Shown: positions 22,513 through 34,369, counted from the first letter of the stretch. The stretch is 64,000 nt of DNA from Paguma larvata (GCA_030068075.1 CM057826.1:99499804-99563803); one strand, 5' to 3'. A program made the numbers and translations. The notes: a model not told the origin generated them from the letters alone.

Positions 22513-23779
22513 CTAGCACTCTATATACCAAAGTCTCTTCTTTCTAACCCTTGGTGATTGTTTTCCGGTATTGGCTGGAGAAGGTCCAGCGATGGGACAC
22601 TCATTAACAGACAGAATAGGCAGGTTCACTGGTGGATGGTTCTAAAAACTACTGAGTTCTTCTTTACATAATGAGCAGACAGTCTTTTCCACTTGGTTGC
22701 TTAAATTGTTTTATTTTTATCATCCATCAGTCTAGTATTCTGTCATCCATAATGCCTATCGTGATAGACTTGGGCAAATGGGTTACTGAAAGTTCATCTC
22801 ATCCAAAGGCAGAAACCAAAATCCCCAAAGGCTAAATCAAGGCTCTCTCTAGCTCATCATGTTCAGAGCAGGCAGTAACAAATGTGCGAGCTTGCCTGTG
22901 AGCTCGTAGGAAGCATCACCTCCACTGAGAATGACGGGCATCCCCTGGAGCCCTTCAAATTCAGTTGTAAAAATGTCTGCAGTGGGGAATCTGGCCCAAT
23001 GGGTGGGAGCTCAGTTTACACAACATGGGTAAGTGTCTTCTGAATCTTCACAAAATGGGTAGCAGAAATGAGATTAGAATCCACTTCATTATGCACCAGA
23101 CTTCTAGTGGTTTTTCTGACTTCCATGCAGACAGCTTTTCCTGGGCACACCACGGGATATTCATCTTTACTCCACTGTACACTGTCCCTTGCTAGGGGAG
23201 ATCTTAATAAGGTGTTTAATAAATGCTCACAAATTAGTTTACTTCCGTGCCGTGGAGTGTCCCTTCTCTCACAGCAATTGAAATTCTATTTATAATAAAT
23301 TCGCTCAGTATTCACGTGGGCGATGCATACATTTCAAAATGTTCAGCTGCAATTTGGATCTAATTAGTTGACACTTTGAGGACTGCCAAAAGTTTTTTTA
23401 TTCAGGAGTGGATTGGCTGTTTCAACAACAAATCCTCAAAAACATCTGTAGGATAAAGCCAACTGACAAAAATATTTATGTTACAGTTTTCAGCTGTGAC
23501 ATAAGGGGACATTCCGTTTTATGTGCTTTGCATTTATTGCAAAGAGCTTTGGCCACAAAGATGCTCTGTGGGAAGGGCTTTCCTCATTATCATCTTGTCT
23601 TGTCCTTCCTTTCTGTTGGCTCAAATTTACAGGGTCCTATAGAGAGAAAATTCAATAGCCTGACTGCATACTTTGTTTTGTGTCTCAACATCTCATTGTC
23701 CGTAGCCAAAAACTAAAAGCAAGGATGACAGCCACATTGAAGATCACTTTTAAAAATGCTGAAGAAGGATGACAACAGA
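22513..23779. other. Unassigned; unique-looking block at 23290-23735
   Basis: No gene or repeat is named. The block 23290-23735 has no repeat match that I know. It holds motifs such as 'tcagctgcaatttgg' (an E-box CAGCTG) followed by 'ctaattagttg' (a homeodomain-type TAATTA-like site). The 102-codon frame at 23408-23716 has no recognisable domain. Confidence 0.4.
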
Positions 23780-24050
23780 GCAGGTGGTGGCTAACTATGA
23801 TGATGATGATGTTGAAGAAGGTGAGGAAAACAATAGCAGCTAACAGTGATGGAGCTTACATGTGCACAGTTGCTGCACCAGACATGTGCTCTAATGTGGT
23901 TCTCTCAACAACTCTGTGAAGTAGGTATGCATCATGCCCATTGTGGAGATGAGAAAACTGAGACTTAGGGAGATGAAGTCACTTTCCCAAGGTCTCAGAG
24001 CTCCTAGGTTTGGGGGGACCAGCATTTGAAACCAGGTCTGACTTGCAAAG
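23780..24050 (+). repeat. MIR
   Basis: Well-preserved MIR order: 'ctctcaacaactctgtgaagtagg', 'ttgtggagatgagaaaactgag', 'cccaaggtctcagagctcc', 'catttgaaaccaggtctgac'. Confidence 0.85.
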
Positions 24051-24419
24051 TCACAACTTTACACGGACTTAGCTCTGTTTCTGGAGAAGAACAGGGGAAG
24101 AACAATGACACAAAATGAAAATGTGCCTTTCTACAGTCACAGAGGAAGTGAGTATCCAAGGGACTCTGCCCTTCTAGGTAGGTGTCTGCAGCAACACATA
24201 AGAAAACTCCGAGGCTTTTCTCTCGGCAACTGAGCAACCTCCTCATTTTTGTTTAATTCCCCAATAGTGTGTGGGGCTGATGTTGTCCAAGTAACTGTTA
24301 CAGTTATTCATCTTGATAATTTCCAGTAAAAGGATGAAGACATATTTCTACAGTCTGATAACTTGAGTCTTTGACCCTCCAGCTCACCCTCATAGGGATC
24401 TGAGCTAGGGAGGCCGGAC
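24051..24419. other. No gene or repeat recognised
   Basis: Unassigned between two MIR copies. Confidence 0.45.
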
Positions 24420-24531
24420 TGCAAAGCACAGTGCGTTGTGTAAGAACCACATACTGTGTGGGTTCAGTTACCAGCTCCATGCATCATTACCTATGTGATC
24501 TTGGAGAAGATTTAAAATTTCTCTATGATTT

Positions 24532-24742
24532 GGGGTGCCTGGGTCGCTCTGTCGGTTAAGCATCCAACTTCAGCTCAGGTCATGATCTCACTGCTCGTGG
24601 GTTTGAACCCCGTGTTGGGCTCTGTGCTGACAGCTCAGAGCCTGGAGCCTGCTTCAGATTTTTTGTCTCCCTCTCTCTCTCTCTGCCCCTTCCCCACTTG
24701 CATTCTGTATCTCTCAAAAATAAATATTAAAAAAAAATAAAA
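24532..24742 (+). repeat. Can-SINE nested in MIR
   Basis: Head 'ggggtgcctgggtcgctctg', body 'gagcctggagcctgcttc', and 'aataaatatt' plus A tail. Confidence 0.92.
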
Positions 24743-24797
24743 TCTTTAAACTTTCTTTAAGATTCAATTTCATTCTCTTAAAATAGGGAATACATCT

Positions 24798-24912
24798 GGC
24801 CCACCTGACTGGCTCATTCGGTAGAGTATGCAAGTCTTAATCTCAGAGTTGTGAGTTCAAGCCTCACATTGGATGTAGCGATTACTTAAAACTAAAATCC
24901 TCTAACAAAGAT
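24798..24912 (+). repeat. Short tRNA-Lys-like SINE
   Basis: The first ~75 bases resemble a tRNA-Lys(CTT) gene: 'gactggctcattcggtagag' (D-arm and A box), 'agtcttaatctca' (anticodon loop, CTT) and 'gagttcaagcctc' (T-arm, B box GTTCAAGCC). They are followed by 'attacttaaaactaaaatcc' instead of the longer body of the other SINEs. TSD 'agggaatacatct'/'agggaacacatct' at 24785-24797 and 24913-24925. The acceptor stem does not pair well and a retroposed tail is present, so it is a SINE rather than a functional tRNA gene. Confidence 0.75.
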
Positions 24913-25040
24913 AGGGAACACATCTAACTCCTCACAGAGTTGTTGGGTAGATTAAAATAATCCATAAGTATAAAGCACTTGGAATAGTGCCTGACATACA
25001 ATGAGGGCCCACTAAGGACTGGCTATCATCATCATTGTCA

Positions 25041-25291
25041 CTGTGATCGCTCAGCCTCTTGTGGGAATTCAAGGGTTTGACTCTGCTATAGACTTTTTTT
25101 TTCCCTATGGGAAAATAGTCCAAAGACCTTCATTTATACCTCAAAACTTCCCTGGGGAAATTCTAACAGGCATTTATTAATTGCTACTTATGTTTATACT
25201 CAAAAACAATAACTTTCAGGATAATGTGATGAGCTGGGAAGTTTTTAAAATTTTACTTTTTATGAAATTACCTTTTTGAAAAGTAAGTCAT
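25041..25291. other. No gene or repeat recognised
   Basis: Short unassigned spacer. Confidence 0.4.
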
Positions 25292-25306
25292 AAAGCAGCT
25301 TGTTTT

Positions 25307-25368
25307 GGGGGTACTTGGGTGGCTCGGTTGAGTGTCTGACTCTTTAAAAAATTTTTTTAATGTTTATT

Positions 25369-25411
<43 letters not shown>

Positions 25412-25747
25412 GCACGAGTTGGGGGGAGGTAGAGACAGAGGGAGACACAGAATCCGAAGGAGGCTCTAGGGTCTGAGCTGTCAGCACAGAGCCCAACATG
25501 GGGCTTGAACCCGTCAACTGCAAGATCATGACCTGAGCCAAAGTTGGATGCTTAACCAACTGTGCCACCCAGGTGACCAGAGTGTGTGACTCTTGACTTA
25601 CGCTCAGGTTAGATCCCAGGGTCATGGGATAGGGCTGCATAGGGCTCCGCGCTGAGTATGGAGCCTGTTTAAGACTCTCTCTCTCTGTCTCTCTCTCCCT
25701 CTGCCCTTCTTTCTCTCACACTCTCTGTAAAATAAATTAAAAAAAAA
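25307..25747 (+). repeat. Older Can-SINE split by a younger one
   Basis: Left half 25307-25344 ('gggggtacttgggtggctc') and right half 25595-25747 ('ctcaggttagatcccaggg', 'gagcctgtttaagactctc', A tail). Outer TSD 'aaagcagcttgtttt'/'aaagcagtttgtttt' at 25292-25306 and 25748-25762. Confidence 0.9.
25345..25580 (-). repeat. Can-SINE inserted inside another Can-SINE
   Basis: Antisense copy with a (GA)n run at 25374-25408. Inner TSD 'agtgtctgactctt'/'agtgtgtgactctt' at 25331-25344 and 25581-25594 is part of the host SINE. Confidence 0.93.
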
Positions 25748-25784
25748 AAAGCAGTTTGTTTTAAAAAAAATTACTTCTCGCTAG

Positions 25785-25865
25785 AGATAATGTAATAAAA
25801 ACTATGGCATAGTGCCTAGCACAGGGTAGGCACTCAGTAAATGTCACCATCACTACTATTAATAT
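25785..25865 (+). repeat. MIR 3' tail
   Basis: 'catagtgcctagcacagggtagg' and 'cactcagtaaatgtc' are the MIR 3' end. Confidence 0.7.
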
Positions 25866-26649
25866 AGTATCTTCCTATCAGTTTTGTGGTCCTTAATAGT
25901 ACTGTATCACACAGTGTGCTTTTCTGTTGTGAATTACAGTATTTGTTACAACTTCTCCCCACTGACACTGTTGACTTTTTCAAGTAGAGCCACCATAATT
26001 TCTCTATCTCCGAACTTTCTGGCTAAAAATATCTGTCTTCCCCTTTTCTCTACAGTTACAATTAGAAAAATTTACCCGGGGCATGGAAATCAACCAATCA
26101 GAATATGTACCCCCTTCACAATAGGATCCCTTTAGGTGCTGCCTACACTGAGGTTTCCCATTTCATGTTCATCCAGAGAATTGGTGTCAAACGTCACTGT
26201 GGATGGTATTCTGTTAACTTCTGTTTCTTCAAAGTAAAGAAGTACACCAAAGGATTCAACCTTCAGCCCTTTTCATGATGAGGAATGAATAGCAACTTTA
26301 GGAGTAGGATCCCTGGGATGAACTACGTGCTATAAAGCATTTCCTTTGCATGAACAAACATATTTAGTCTATCTTTTATTGGAAAATGGTGTTTCAACAG
26401 GGAGCCTTTTCACTGTCACAACATATCACACATTATTTTAAATGTAAGCTAGGATACATTTATTATTAAATATTGCATGTTAATTTCCAATGACAATAAT
26501 ACCCAGGAAATATGACTAAAAAAAGGAAAATTATAATCACCTGTGTTTACACTACCATCAAACCAAACTACTGTTGACATTATGCTACCCAGCCTTGTAA
26601 GATTATCTCTTTCTCCATATTTCCAAGTAATTTCTGTTATTTATATCTG
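25866..26649. other. No gene or repeat recognised
   Basis: AT-rich, no open frame with a domain. Confidence 0.45.
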
Positions 26650-27180
26650 GGGGAAATTTAAAAGTTTTAATTTTTACATAATTATCTAACTTCTCCTTTT
26701 CTACTTGTATGGTACAAAATGTCCTTTGCCATGTTCAGTTCTATTTGCAGCTATTACTATTGTGCTTTCATTTTTTTCATTCAAAATTCACATCTATTTG
26801 AAACTGATTTGGTTTAGGAGTGAGCGAGAGACGACACTGTGTTTCTCCAAATGGCTGACCTGTTGCTGAGACACAATTTATCAGTCCATTCCTCCCTGTT
26901 GTTTGAGGTTCACCTCATATAGTAAGTTCATGTAAAGCATGAGGCTTGTTTCAGTACTTTCCATTCTATTTTATTGATTCATCTAAACTTGCATGGAACC
27001 ACTTCTATCAATTATTGCTGATTTGGCATTATAAGCAAAATTTGGCAATTTTAGTTATGAGGCCTGCATTTATCTTAAGTTTATTACTGGAACAACACCT
27101 TTTGAGAAACATCAACTACTTTGTTTTCCTAAGCAATATATGCACAGTATATACATTTAAATGGTACGAGAGATGCAAAT
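26650..27180 (-). repeat. Old L1M fragment, antisense
   Basis: Text such as 'cacatctatttgaaactgatttgg' and 'caatttatcagtccattcc' follows the order of antisense L1M ORF2 ('ttgatccatttggaattt', 'agcaccatttattaaaa'). Confidence 0.55.
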
Positions 27181-28053
27181 AGTCAAGGGTCTCCTGCCCT
27201 TTTCTTCTCTGCCAGCTACTTCCTCATTCTGGAGCCAATCACTATCTCTGGCATTTCCTTCCATGGCTAATCTATGCATATTAAAGCATAAAACTAGGAT
27301 ATTACAATGGTACTTTCAGCCAAGACCCTAAGATGATAAATATTACATTGCCAGATACCAACGTGAGTGCCATACCAAAATATGTCTTCAAGGGAGATAC
27401 TGAGAATCCAGTTTCATGACCCTTAAATTTCACACCCACATTGAGGATATAAAATGGCAGGGTGTTGGTAAAAAAGGTAAGTGAGATGTATCTCTAACTG
27501 TGAAGATATTGTCTTTGGAGAGAGTAGTGCAGTGTTTCCCATTTTTCACCCACCTCAGGCCTTGAGCGAATCTTCCATAAAACTACTTTGAGAGTTTGAC
27601 ATATGGCCCCACCAAATGACAAACACTGACAACAGTACCAGAGGCTCACCCTTAGTTAAGAACCAGTGAGGACAGGTGGGCTGGCTACTGAAGGTGGAGT
27701 CACAGAAGTGCGGGTCACGTGACTTGGATCTGCAAACTCAAGAGTTTGTCAAGACAATGAATGTGTGAGTTGATTCTCATGTACCAGATGTGGGCCACAA
27801 AGGAGACAGAGAGAGACAGGGAGGGGTAAAGGGGATGAAGAGGGACACTGAGTGTGTATTAATTCATGCACAATCATCTGTCTAGAGGGACAAGAGATCT
27901 CAGCAATTAGAAGCTAGAGGCGGACTGCCTCTTCCCAGGAGGAAGAGCAAGAAACGCTCCTATGAAAATGCACCACACACATCAAGGGAACGCAGGTGAC
28001 ATATCTCCATTGCTAGGAGGGATGCCACTAAAAGGTCACAACAGTGTCCCGAG
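27181..28053. other. No gene or repeat recognised
   Basis: Unassigned. Purine-rich around 27790-27850 ('gagagagacagggagggg'). Confidence 0.45.
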
Positions 28054-28170
28054 TAGGGTGACCAACTATCCCACTATCCCAGGTGATGTAGATTGAGTGA
28101 ATTTCAGAGACATGGCCTTTCATATGAAAACTGGAAAGGTCTAGGTAACCTGGACAAGTTGGTCACACTA
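28054..28170. mobile_element. Small element with inverted ends, DNA-transposon-like
   Basis: The left end 'tagggtgaccaact' (28054-28067) and right end 'agttggtcacacta' (28157-28170) are near-perfect inverted repeats 117 bp apart. I recall similar palindromic mammalian MER elements that start with 'agggtgaccaac' but cannot name the family securely. Confidence 0.6.
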
Positions 28171-28489
28171 TCCTTATTAACTAGCTCAGTTTCAAACACC
28201 TGGCACACCTAGAGAGAGTAAGGCCTTCTTACGACCGTAGAGTCTAGTTCTTAACTCTCATGTTCCCCAAACCTCTCTCATTTCACCCTGGAAAGCTTAG
28301 AAACAACAAGGAACAAGGAGAAACACAACTGAGCTAGAGAGAGCCAGTATCACTTGGGAGAAGGGGTGCAACAGGAACTCTGAGTGGGTAGCTTTGACTG
28401 TGACACAGGGCTGGGCATTTTAATTATATACTTTGAGCTGGTGATATAAAGTGATACAAAACTTTTTTATTCACGAGTGATCAGAAAAT
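28171..28489. other. No gene or repeat recognised
   Basis: Unassigned. Confidence 0.4.
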
Positions 28490-28500
28490 TCATGGAACTG

Positions 28501-28720
28501 GGGTGCCTAGGTGGCTCAGTTGGTTAACTATCAACTCTTGATTCTGGCTCAGGTCATGACGTCATAGTTCATGGGATCAAGCCCCGCACTGGGCTCTGCA
28601 CTGATAGCACAGAGCCGGCCTGGATTTTTTCTCTCCCTCTCTCTCTGCTCCTTACCTGCTCACTTTCACACATATTCTCTCTCTCAAAATAAACAAATAA
28701 ACTTTAAAAAGAAAAAAAAA
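28501..28720 (+). repeat. Can-SINE
   Basis: Head 'gggtgcctaggtggctcag'. TSD 'tcatggaactg' at 28490-28500 and 28721-28731. Confidence 0.94.
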
Positions 28721-28899
28721 TCATGGAACTGAATTTTCACCTAGAGGTGAGAGACCTTCGCCACTGCGTACATTTTAATGGTTCACTGGGACACAAACTA
28801 AGTTCCTTTGTGATTTCACTCCAAGAGCCATGCTGTGTCAATGGGTTAGCTTTTTATTTGTGGGCTTAAAAAATCCCTACAAAAGGGTAGGATGTTTCA

Positions 28900-29960
28900 C
28901 ATCCTATTCCGCTCTGTTTTTCATGTAATAATATACTTTAGAGCTTATCCATTATACTCTGGACAGAGCTGCTTCACTATTTTTTAATGTTACATGGTAT
29001 TCCATAATTGGATAATCCATGTTTTATCTAACTACTTCCTAAGGATGACTATCTAGGTTGTTCCCAAGATAATCCCACTGCAATAGGCTGTTAATATCAG
29101 TTTTACACAAGTGTGAATATAATCCAGAAGTGGACTGCTGAGTTAAAAGATCATTTAAATTTTTGCTGGTTACTAATGAATTGCCACCCAAAGAGGTTGC
29201 GTTCGTTTATATTTCACTTAGAAATAAATGTATGGCAGAATGCTTATTTCCCCCTCACTAACATATGTGTTATCAAGCCGGTATGATAGGTAGAAAGTAG
29301 CAAGTGAGGACCTTGGTGGCTCAGTCGGCTGAGTGTCCAACTCTTGATTTTGGCTCCGTTCCTGCTCCCAGGGTTGTGAGATCCAGTCCTACATCAGGAT
29401 CCACAATGAGCACGGAGCCGCTTGAGATTCTCTTTCTCTGTCTCTCACTCTCTCTCTCCTCTTCTGCCCCTCTCTCCTGCTCTTGTATGCTCTAAATAAA
29501 TAAGAAAAATGCCAACAATAACTTAAATTCGCATTTCTCTCACAGGACTGAGAATCACTTCATGTTTCAGAGCCACTTGAATTTTCTCATTTAGGGCTGG
29601 CTTTGTGTAGTTTTCTCTAAGGGTATTTTTTTTAAAAAAATTGATTTCTAAGATTTCAGTATTAAGAAAGTTAGCCATTTGTCTTTTATGTGTCTTACAA
29701 ATATTTTCACGCACTTAATTTTTCTATTCATTTTGTTTATGGTTTTTTTATATGGAAATTTTGAATTTTATATATTCTAATTTTTTAATTTTAAAAAAGG
29801 GTTTCTGGGGCTTTGTGTCCTACTCAGGGAGACATTTCATACTCTGAGATTATAGAGTCATTCTTCCATTTTTTATTTTAATATTCTTATATTTTTAATA
29901 TTAAATCTTTGATTTTTCGTATATTTAGATATAGTAAAGCACTGATTTTTTTTTCTAAGT
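28900..29960 (-). repeat. Old L1M fragment, antisense, with nested SINE
   Basis: 'ttacatggtattccataattgg', 'ctaggttgttcccaag', 'ccagaagtggactgctgag', 'ttgtcttttatgtgtcttac' and 'tttatggtttttt' follow the order of antisense L1M 3' sequences. The SINE at 29303-29509 interrupts it. Confidence 0.75.
29303..29509 (+). repeat. Can-SINE, older and diverged
   Basis: Head 'gaccttggtggctcagtcgg', middle 'gagcacggagccgcttgag', CT-rich stretch, 'aaataaataag' end. Confidence 0.88.
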
Positions 29961-30119
29961 TGTCCCAATGCCATTATTCAAATAGTCTAGTCTCCACTTC
30001 TTCCCACTTATTTTTAGTGCCATTTTATCACAGAATTAACTCCCTAAAAATCATCAGGTCCACATTAATTTTCCTAGTTGAATTTTACCAAACCACTGTG
30101 GGAGACAGAACCTCTAATG

Positions 30120-31010
30120 TTCTTTAAACTCAAGTGAACAGAAAAAAGAAATTTTCATACAAATAAACAGATGTTTTTAGGGAACGGCTCTTTGACACAT
30201 TCCCTCCTTTAGTCTTTGGAAATTTATATGTTTGATTTTTTTTCTCCCCTTCTTATATAGTCAGTTCTGGAAAATCACACATTTTATCCAGATTTTTCAT
30301 TTTACTTGTCTAGAGTTCAGTTTACAATTGTTAATGTTTCCTTTGTAGTTCTGATTATTTCCCCATTCTTCTTTCCTTTGAGGGTATTTTTTGCTTCATT
30401 TTGTTTTTAAATGTTTTTTTTTTGAAAGAGAATGCAAGTATGCATACATGAGTGGGGGAAGGGTAGAGAGAGTGGGAGAGAGAGAGAGTCCCAAGCAGGC
30501 TCCACGCTGTCAGTGCAGAGCCCGACACAGGGCTCAACCCCATGACTTTGAGTGAGATCACAACTTGAGCCAAAATCAAGAGTTGGACCCTTAACTAACC
30601 AAGCCACTCAAGTGTCCCTGCTTTATTTTGTATTTGAAAAGATTAGCCAGTTTTGCTGAGTCCCTATTCTTGAATTGATTTATTGGTTTTATAATTGATT
30701 TTTTTTTTTTTACTCCGTTCTTTGGTTCTCTTTGTAGTTCATTTTCTAATTTTTTGAATTAAGTACTTCTTGCCATTAACATAAATACAGAATTTCTTTT
30801 CAGCATTGCTTTACCTCCACTCCACAGATTCTGCTATGCCATGTTTTATTATCAGCATTTCTTAAAGCTCTTCGGTTTCTGATTTGATTTCCTTTTTGTT
30901 CTAGGAATTGCCTAAGGGAGTTTTCAATTTTGGCGCAAAGGTTTTTTTTGTTTTGTCCCTTAGTTTTTAACATTAAAAGTTAGTTTTATTTGTGCTCAGG
31001 AACTTTCAAA
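30120..31010 (-). repeat. Old L1 fragment, antisense, with nested SINE
   Basis: T-rich text with 'ccactccacagattctgc', 'ttcttttcagcattgc' and 'ttgttctaggaattgcc' recalls antisense L1M ORF2. The call is moderate because the text is diverged. Confidence 0.5.
30409..30618 (-). repeat. Can-SINE
   Basis: Antisense copy. TSD 'tgcttcattttgttttt'/'tgctttattttgtattt' at 30392-30408 and 30619-30635. Confidence 0.9.
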
Positions 31011-31074
31011 CAAATGTTTAGGTGGATAAATTCTTTTCTATTTCTCTGAAGGCTAGATACTCCTGGAGATAAAG

Positions 31075-31076
<2 letters not shown>

Positions 31077-31113
<37 letters not shown>

Positions 31114-31148
31114 CGCGCGCGCGCGCGCACGCGCACGCGCACGCATGC
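31077..31148. repeat. Alternating purine-pyrimidine tract, (GT)n then (GC)n
   Basis: Strict purine-pyrimidine alternation for 72 bases: (GT)n to about 31108, then mostly GC and AC steps ending in 'acgcatgc'. Such sequence is the classical substrate for left-handed Z-DNA. Confidence 0.95.
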
Positions 31149-31959
31149 AGGGATGGTACAAAGTAGGGAAAGAGAGTCCATATACACCCCTTGTCCAGAA
31201 TCCTTTCCTTAAATCCTCTTCCCCAGCCTCTGAGAAAAACATGAAGAGAGAGGGGAGGTAAAAAAGGGGATGGCACGTCGAGGGTTTTTGTTGCAGCAAC
31301 TGTGGGTTCAACCAAGTAAGGCTTCTGTGTAGCAGGAACCAAGACCTGCAAGAGACAGGCTTAGCACCGTTTACCTCATTACTAGGCCTCCATGTTGCCA
31401 CTCGGGGTATGAGGACAGAGGGTTAGGGCTGAACTGCTCCGGTGCAAGAGATTTGCAGAGATGGTGTGAGGAATGGGAAAGAAACTAAAAGTAGCAGCAA
31501 GAGGCAAGAGAAAGCCTTCAGGGATGGACCGGGATGTTTACTGATGGCTGTGACAAGTTCTCCTCAAAGCCTTCAGAAAAAGTCTATGTTTAACCATTGT
31601 GCTGTGGGGCTGGATCTTCTGGAGGGCCCTTACTGAATGGATGACTGGGATTTCCAGTTTCATAAGGCATGAAAGCAGAGGTGGTCAGTAGTAGGTTCCT
31701 ATACTTGAGTTACGCCTTTAAGGTCTGGATATAAAACCTGTATTACTTTCATGGCACGAAGAAAAGGGACCGAGCAGAGGACTGTGAGACTCTGTATGTA
31801 CTTTTGCCTTTCTCATTTTCTGTGGGATCTAAAGGAGATCAATGACATCACTAGGTCTCAATTCCTCTGGAAAAAGACCGTGTAATAGCAGCTTACCCTT
31901 CATCTCTTTCTGGAATATTCCAAAAGCTAACAGCTCTAAATAGGGTGAATGCACCCAGC
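31149..31959. other. No gene or repeat recognised
   Basis: Unassigned, moderately GC-rich around 31200-31640. Open frames here overlap the microsatellite or are short. Confidence 0.45.
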
Positions 31960-32120
31960 TTTGCCTCTGACCTCATCATCTGGTTTGACGTTGGGCAAGT
32001 TGCCCAATCCCTTTAAGAACTGAATTCCTCTGGTGTAAAATTATAATAAAATGTTGCCTGCTTCAAAGAGTTGTGGTAATGATTCGATAAAATAATTTCT
32101 TAAAAACTTATTTATCAGAG
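31960..32120 (+). repeat. MIR
   Basis: 'acgttgggcaagttgcccaat', 'gttgtggtaatgattcgataaa' match the second half of MIR. Confidence 0.7.
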
Positions 32121-32405
32121 TGCAGGATGCAAGGTCAGAACCAAACAAGTGGTATTTGAAACAGGTTAACAGACAAATGAAGGAATAAATGCATAAGACT
32201 ACAAGGAGTTCTAGTTCAGGATGAACATGCTTAGCCTTATAGTTGTAGGCAGTTCATCTAACCTTTGTCTTCAGCGTTCCTCACTCAACTTAGCTCTTAA
32301 TTATTCTGAAGGTGTTTTGACAGACATCACAAGTCACAATACCTCTGGCCTGCCGTTTCCTCACTGGCATAATGATGGGATCAACAACAACAAAAAAATC
32401 AATAC

Positions 32406-32620
32406 TTTTTTTATATGCTTAAAAAATGTTTATTTAGAGAGGGAAAGGAAGAAAGAGAGAGCAGGGGAGGGGCAGAGAGAGAAGGGGAGAGAATTCCAAG
32501 CAGGTTCCATGCTGTGAGCACAGAGCCCAACGTGGGGCTCGAATTCATGAACCTTGAGATCAAGACCTGAGCCGAGATCCAGAGTGAGACCGTTAATAGA
32601 CCGAGCTGCCTTGGTGCCCC
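32406..32620 (-). repeat. Can-SINE, diverged
   Basis: Antisense copy: T-rich end, 'agcaggggaggggcagagag', 'aagcaggttccatgctgtgag', 'cttggtgcccc'. Confidence 0.88.
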
Positions 32621-34369
32621 ACCAACTAGCTGGTTTTTAATATTCCTTCCATCTCTAACTTTTTTTTCATGAGATCATTATAGTTGTTACCCTCAACGTC
32701 TGTGTTCCTGGGCTCAGTTATATATATGCATAGATTCTAGCTGACATGTGGAAACTCATTTTCCCCCACATTAGGATCCTAAGTAGCTCATGATCCTGGA
32801 ACCCTGTTGACCTAGTACTACAAAGGAATGGGCAATGCCATCTGTAAGGCTACATTTAAAGAAGCTAAATTGGGGAAAAAAGAAAGTACTTCCGAAATGA
32901 AACCTCCAAGGGTTACTTACTGCAGTGTCATTCAGCATTTTCAAATTCTGCCACCTGCCTTCAGTTCCTAACTGTCCTGGTGTGGCACGGCATGTATGGG
33001 GGAATGGTTGTGAGGTGTGTGTGAAGGACAGGAGTCTTGGGGAAAGGACTGGGAGAGTGATGGGGCTCTAAGGACTCGCCCACATGCTGACGTGGGGCGT
33101 CTAATAGGAAAAAGGGAAAACGGGAAGAATAAAGGAAGGCAAAATGCTGATAAAGTGGAAAATAAATCTTACTATCCTTACCTGTCTTTTTGCTCTAACT
33201 GCTAGCAGACACTCTAATAAACAGTATAATCTCTCTAATAAGGAGTAGTAGAGGCTCATTTCAAGTCTGATGACAAGAAAAAGAAAAGCAAAACTGAATA
33301 ACTGAAAATCCAAGTACTGATTAACTGAGAGCTGGCTCTAAAAAGAATGAAAACATCTGCTGGCTTCTTTGAAGAAAAAAACCAATCCCTTTGGGTTTTT
33401 CCTGCACCAAATCCTGTTCTCAATTTTCTGCTTGGGAGCCATCCAGGAAAAAAATGACCTCTCCCATTCTAGTAATGAATTTCTATTCCCTTTTGAACTT
33501 TAAATATGTTAATTTAATCCCCACATGGTCACCGAAAAATATGTATTGTCAAACCATAGATCTTGACACACTGCTTCAGGGCTCACCCCATCCCTGGGTC
33601 TCTGTTTCTCTAGTTCTAAACATAGAGCTTGTCCAAAGGAAAGATGGCCTAGCCCGGCCCAGCCCAGGCCTGTCCCTCCAGTGTTTACAAGAATTCTGCC
33701 TTTTTGTCACGATGTCCCTTCACTGAAATGAAGCATTCCCAACCCTCGAACGGTTTCAGAAACTGGCCAAGAACAATCAGTAGAATGGGATCAAAACCAC
33801 ACTACTACTCATTTCTGGCCTTGAAATCAACCAGCATTCAGAACATATTATCCTACAACATAGTAAATACCTCCCAACCGATATTTTATTTCCTTTTTTT
33901 TAATAAAATCATTCAAGTATTTGCCCTCATTGAAAAAAAATATGTGATATGTTAATCTGCAGGCCAAAAAACATTGTATAATCTCAAGTGTGTGTGGACA
34001 CTGAGGGTGCAGAGGCTTGTGCTCTTGGGAATACTGACACTTGCTGCTTCTCAATGCCTAGTTAGTTGGAGATTTTTTTAAGTTGGGGAGTCATTTTTCT
34101 AATCTGGGATTCACTGGCATTTATTAAGTACAGGGCCCTTTCCTGGAGTTAGAGTCTAACAGCTATAGGAAATTTTGTTCCGGTCTTCAAGGAACATTCG
34201 CCCCCCTTATGCTATGGCATCCAGACCTACCCTCCTGGCCATCCTGAACCCTCCAACTTTATGCAAGTAGGCCAAAGCTGCACATATAGAAAGCATTATG
34301 TGAAGGTTTGAGCATTACTATAATTGTCTGTGAAAGTAGTATGCAAACATCTGAAGATTTATTGGAACC
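32621..34369. other. No gene or repeat recognised
   Basis: 1.7 kb of unassigned sequence. No frame with a domain on either strand. Confidence 0.45.

Larger units (their letters stand above)
24420..25040 (+). repeat. MIR broken by two SINEs
   Basis: Pieces of one MIR lie at 24460-24531 ('acctatgtgatcttggag'), 24743-24797 ('caatttcattctcttaaaatagggaa'-like) and 24913-25040 ('cagagttgttgggtagatt', 'gcacttggaatagtgcctgac'). The order and orientation are those of one element. Confidence 0.75.

Noticed and set aside
24798..24873. Functional tRNA-Lys gene
   Set aside because: Poor acceptor pairing, TSD and A-rich tail show a SINE.
31079..31401. Open frames through the GT/GC tract
   Set aside because: Repeat-encoded Cys/Val/Ala/Arg or Thr/His runs only.
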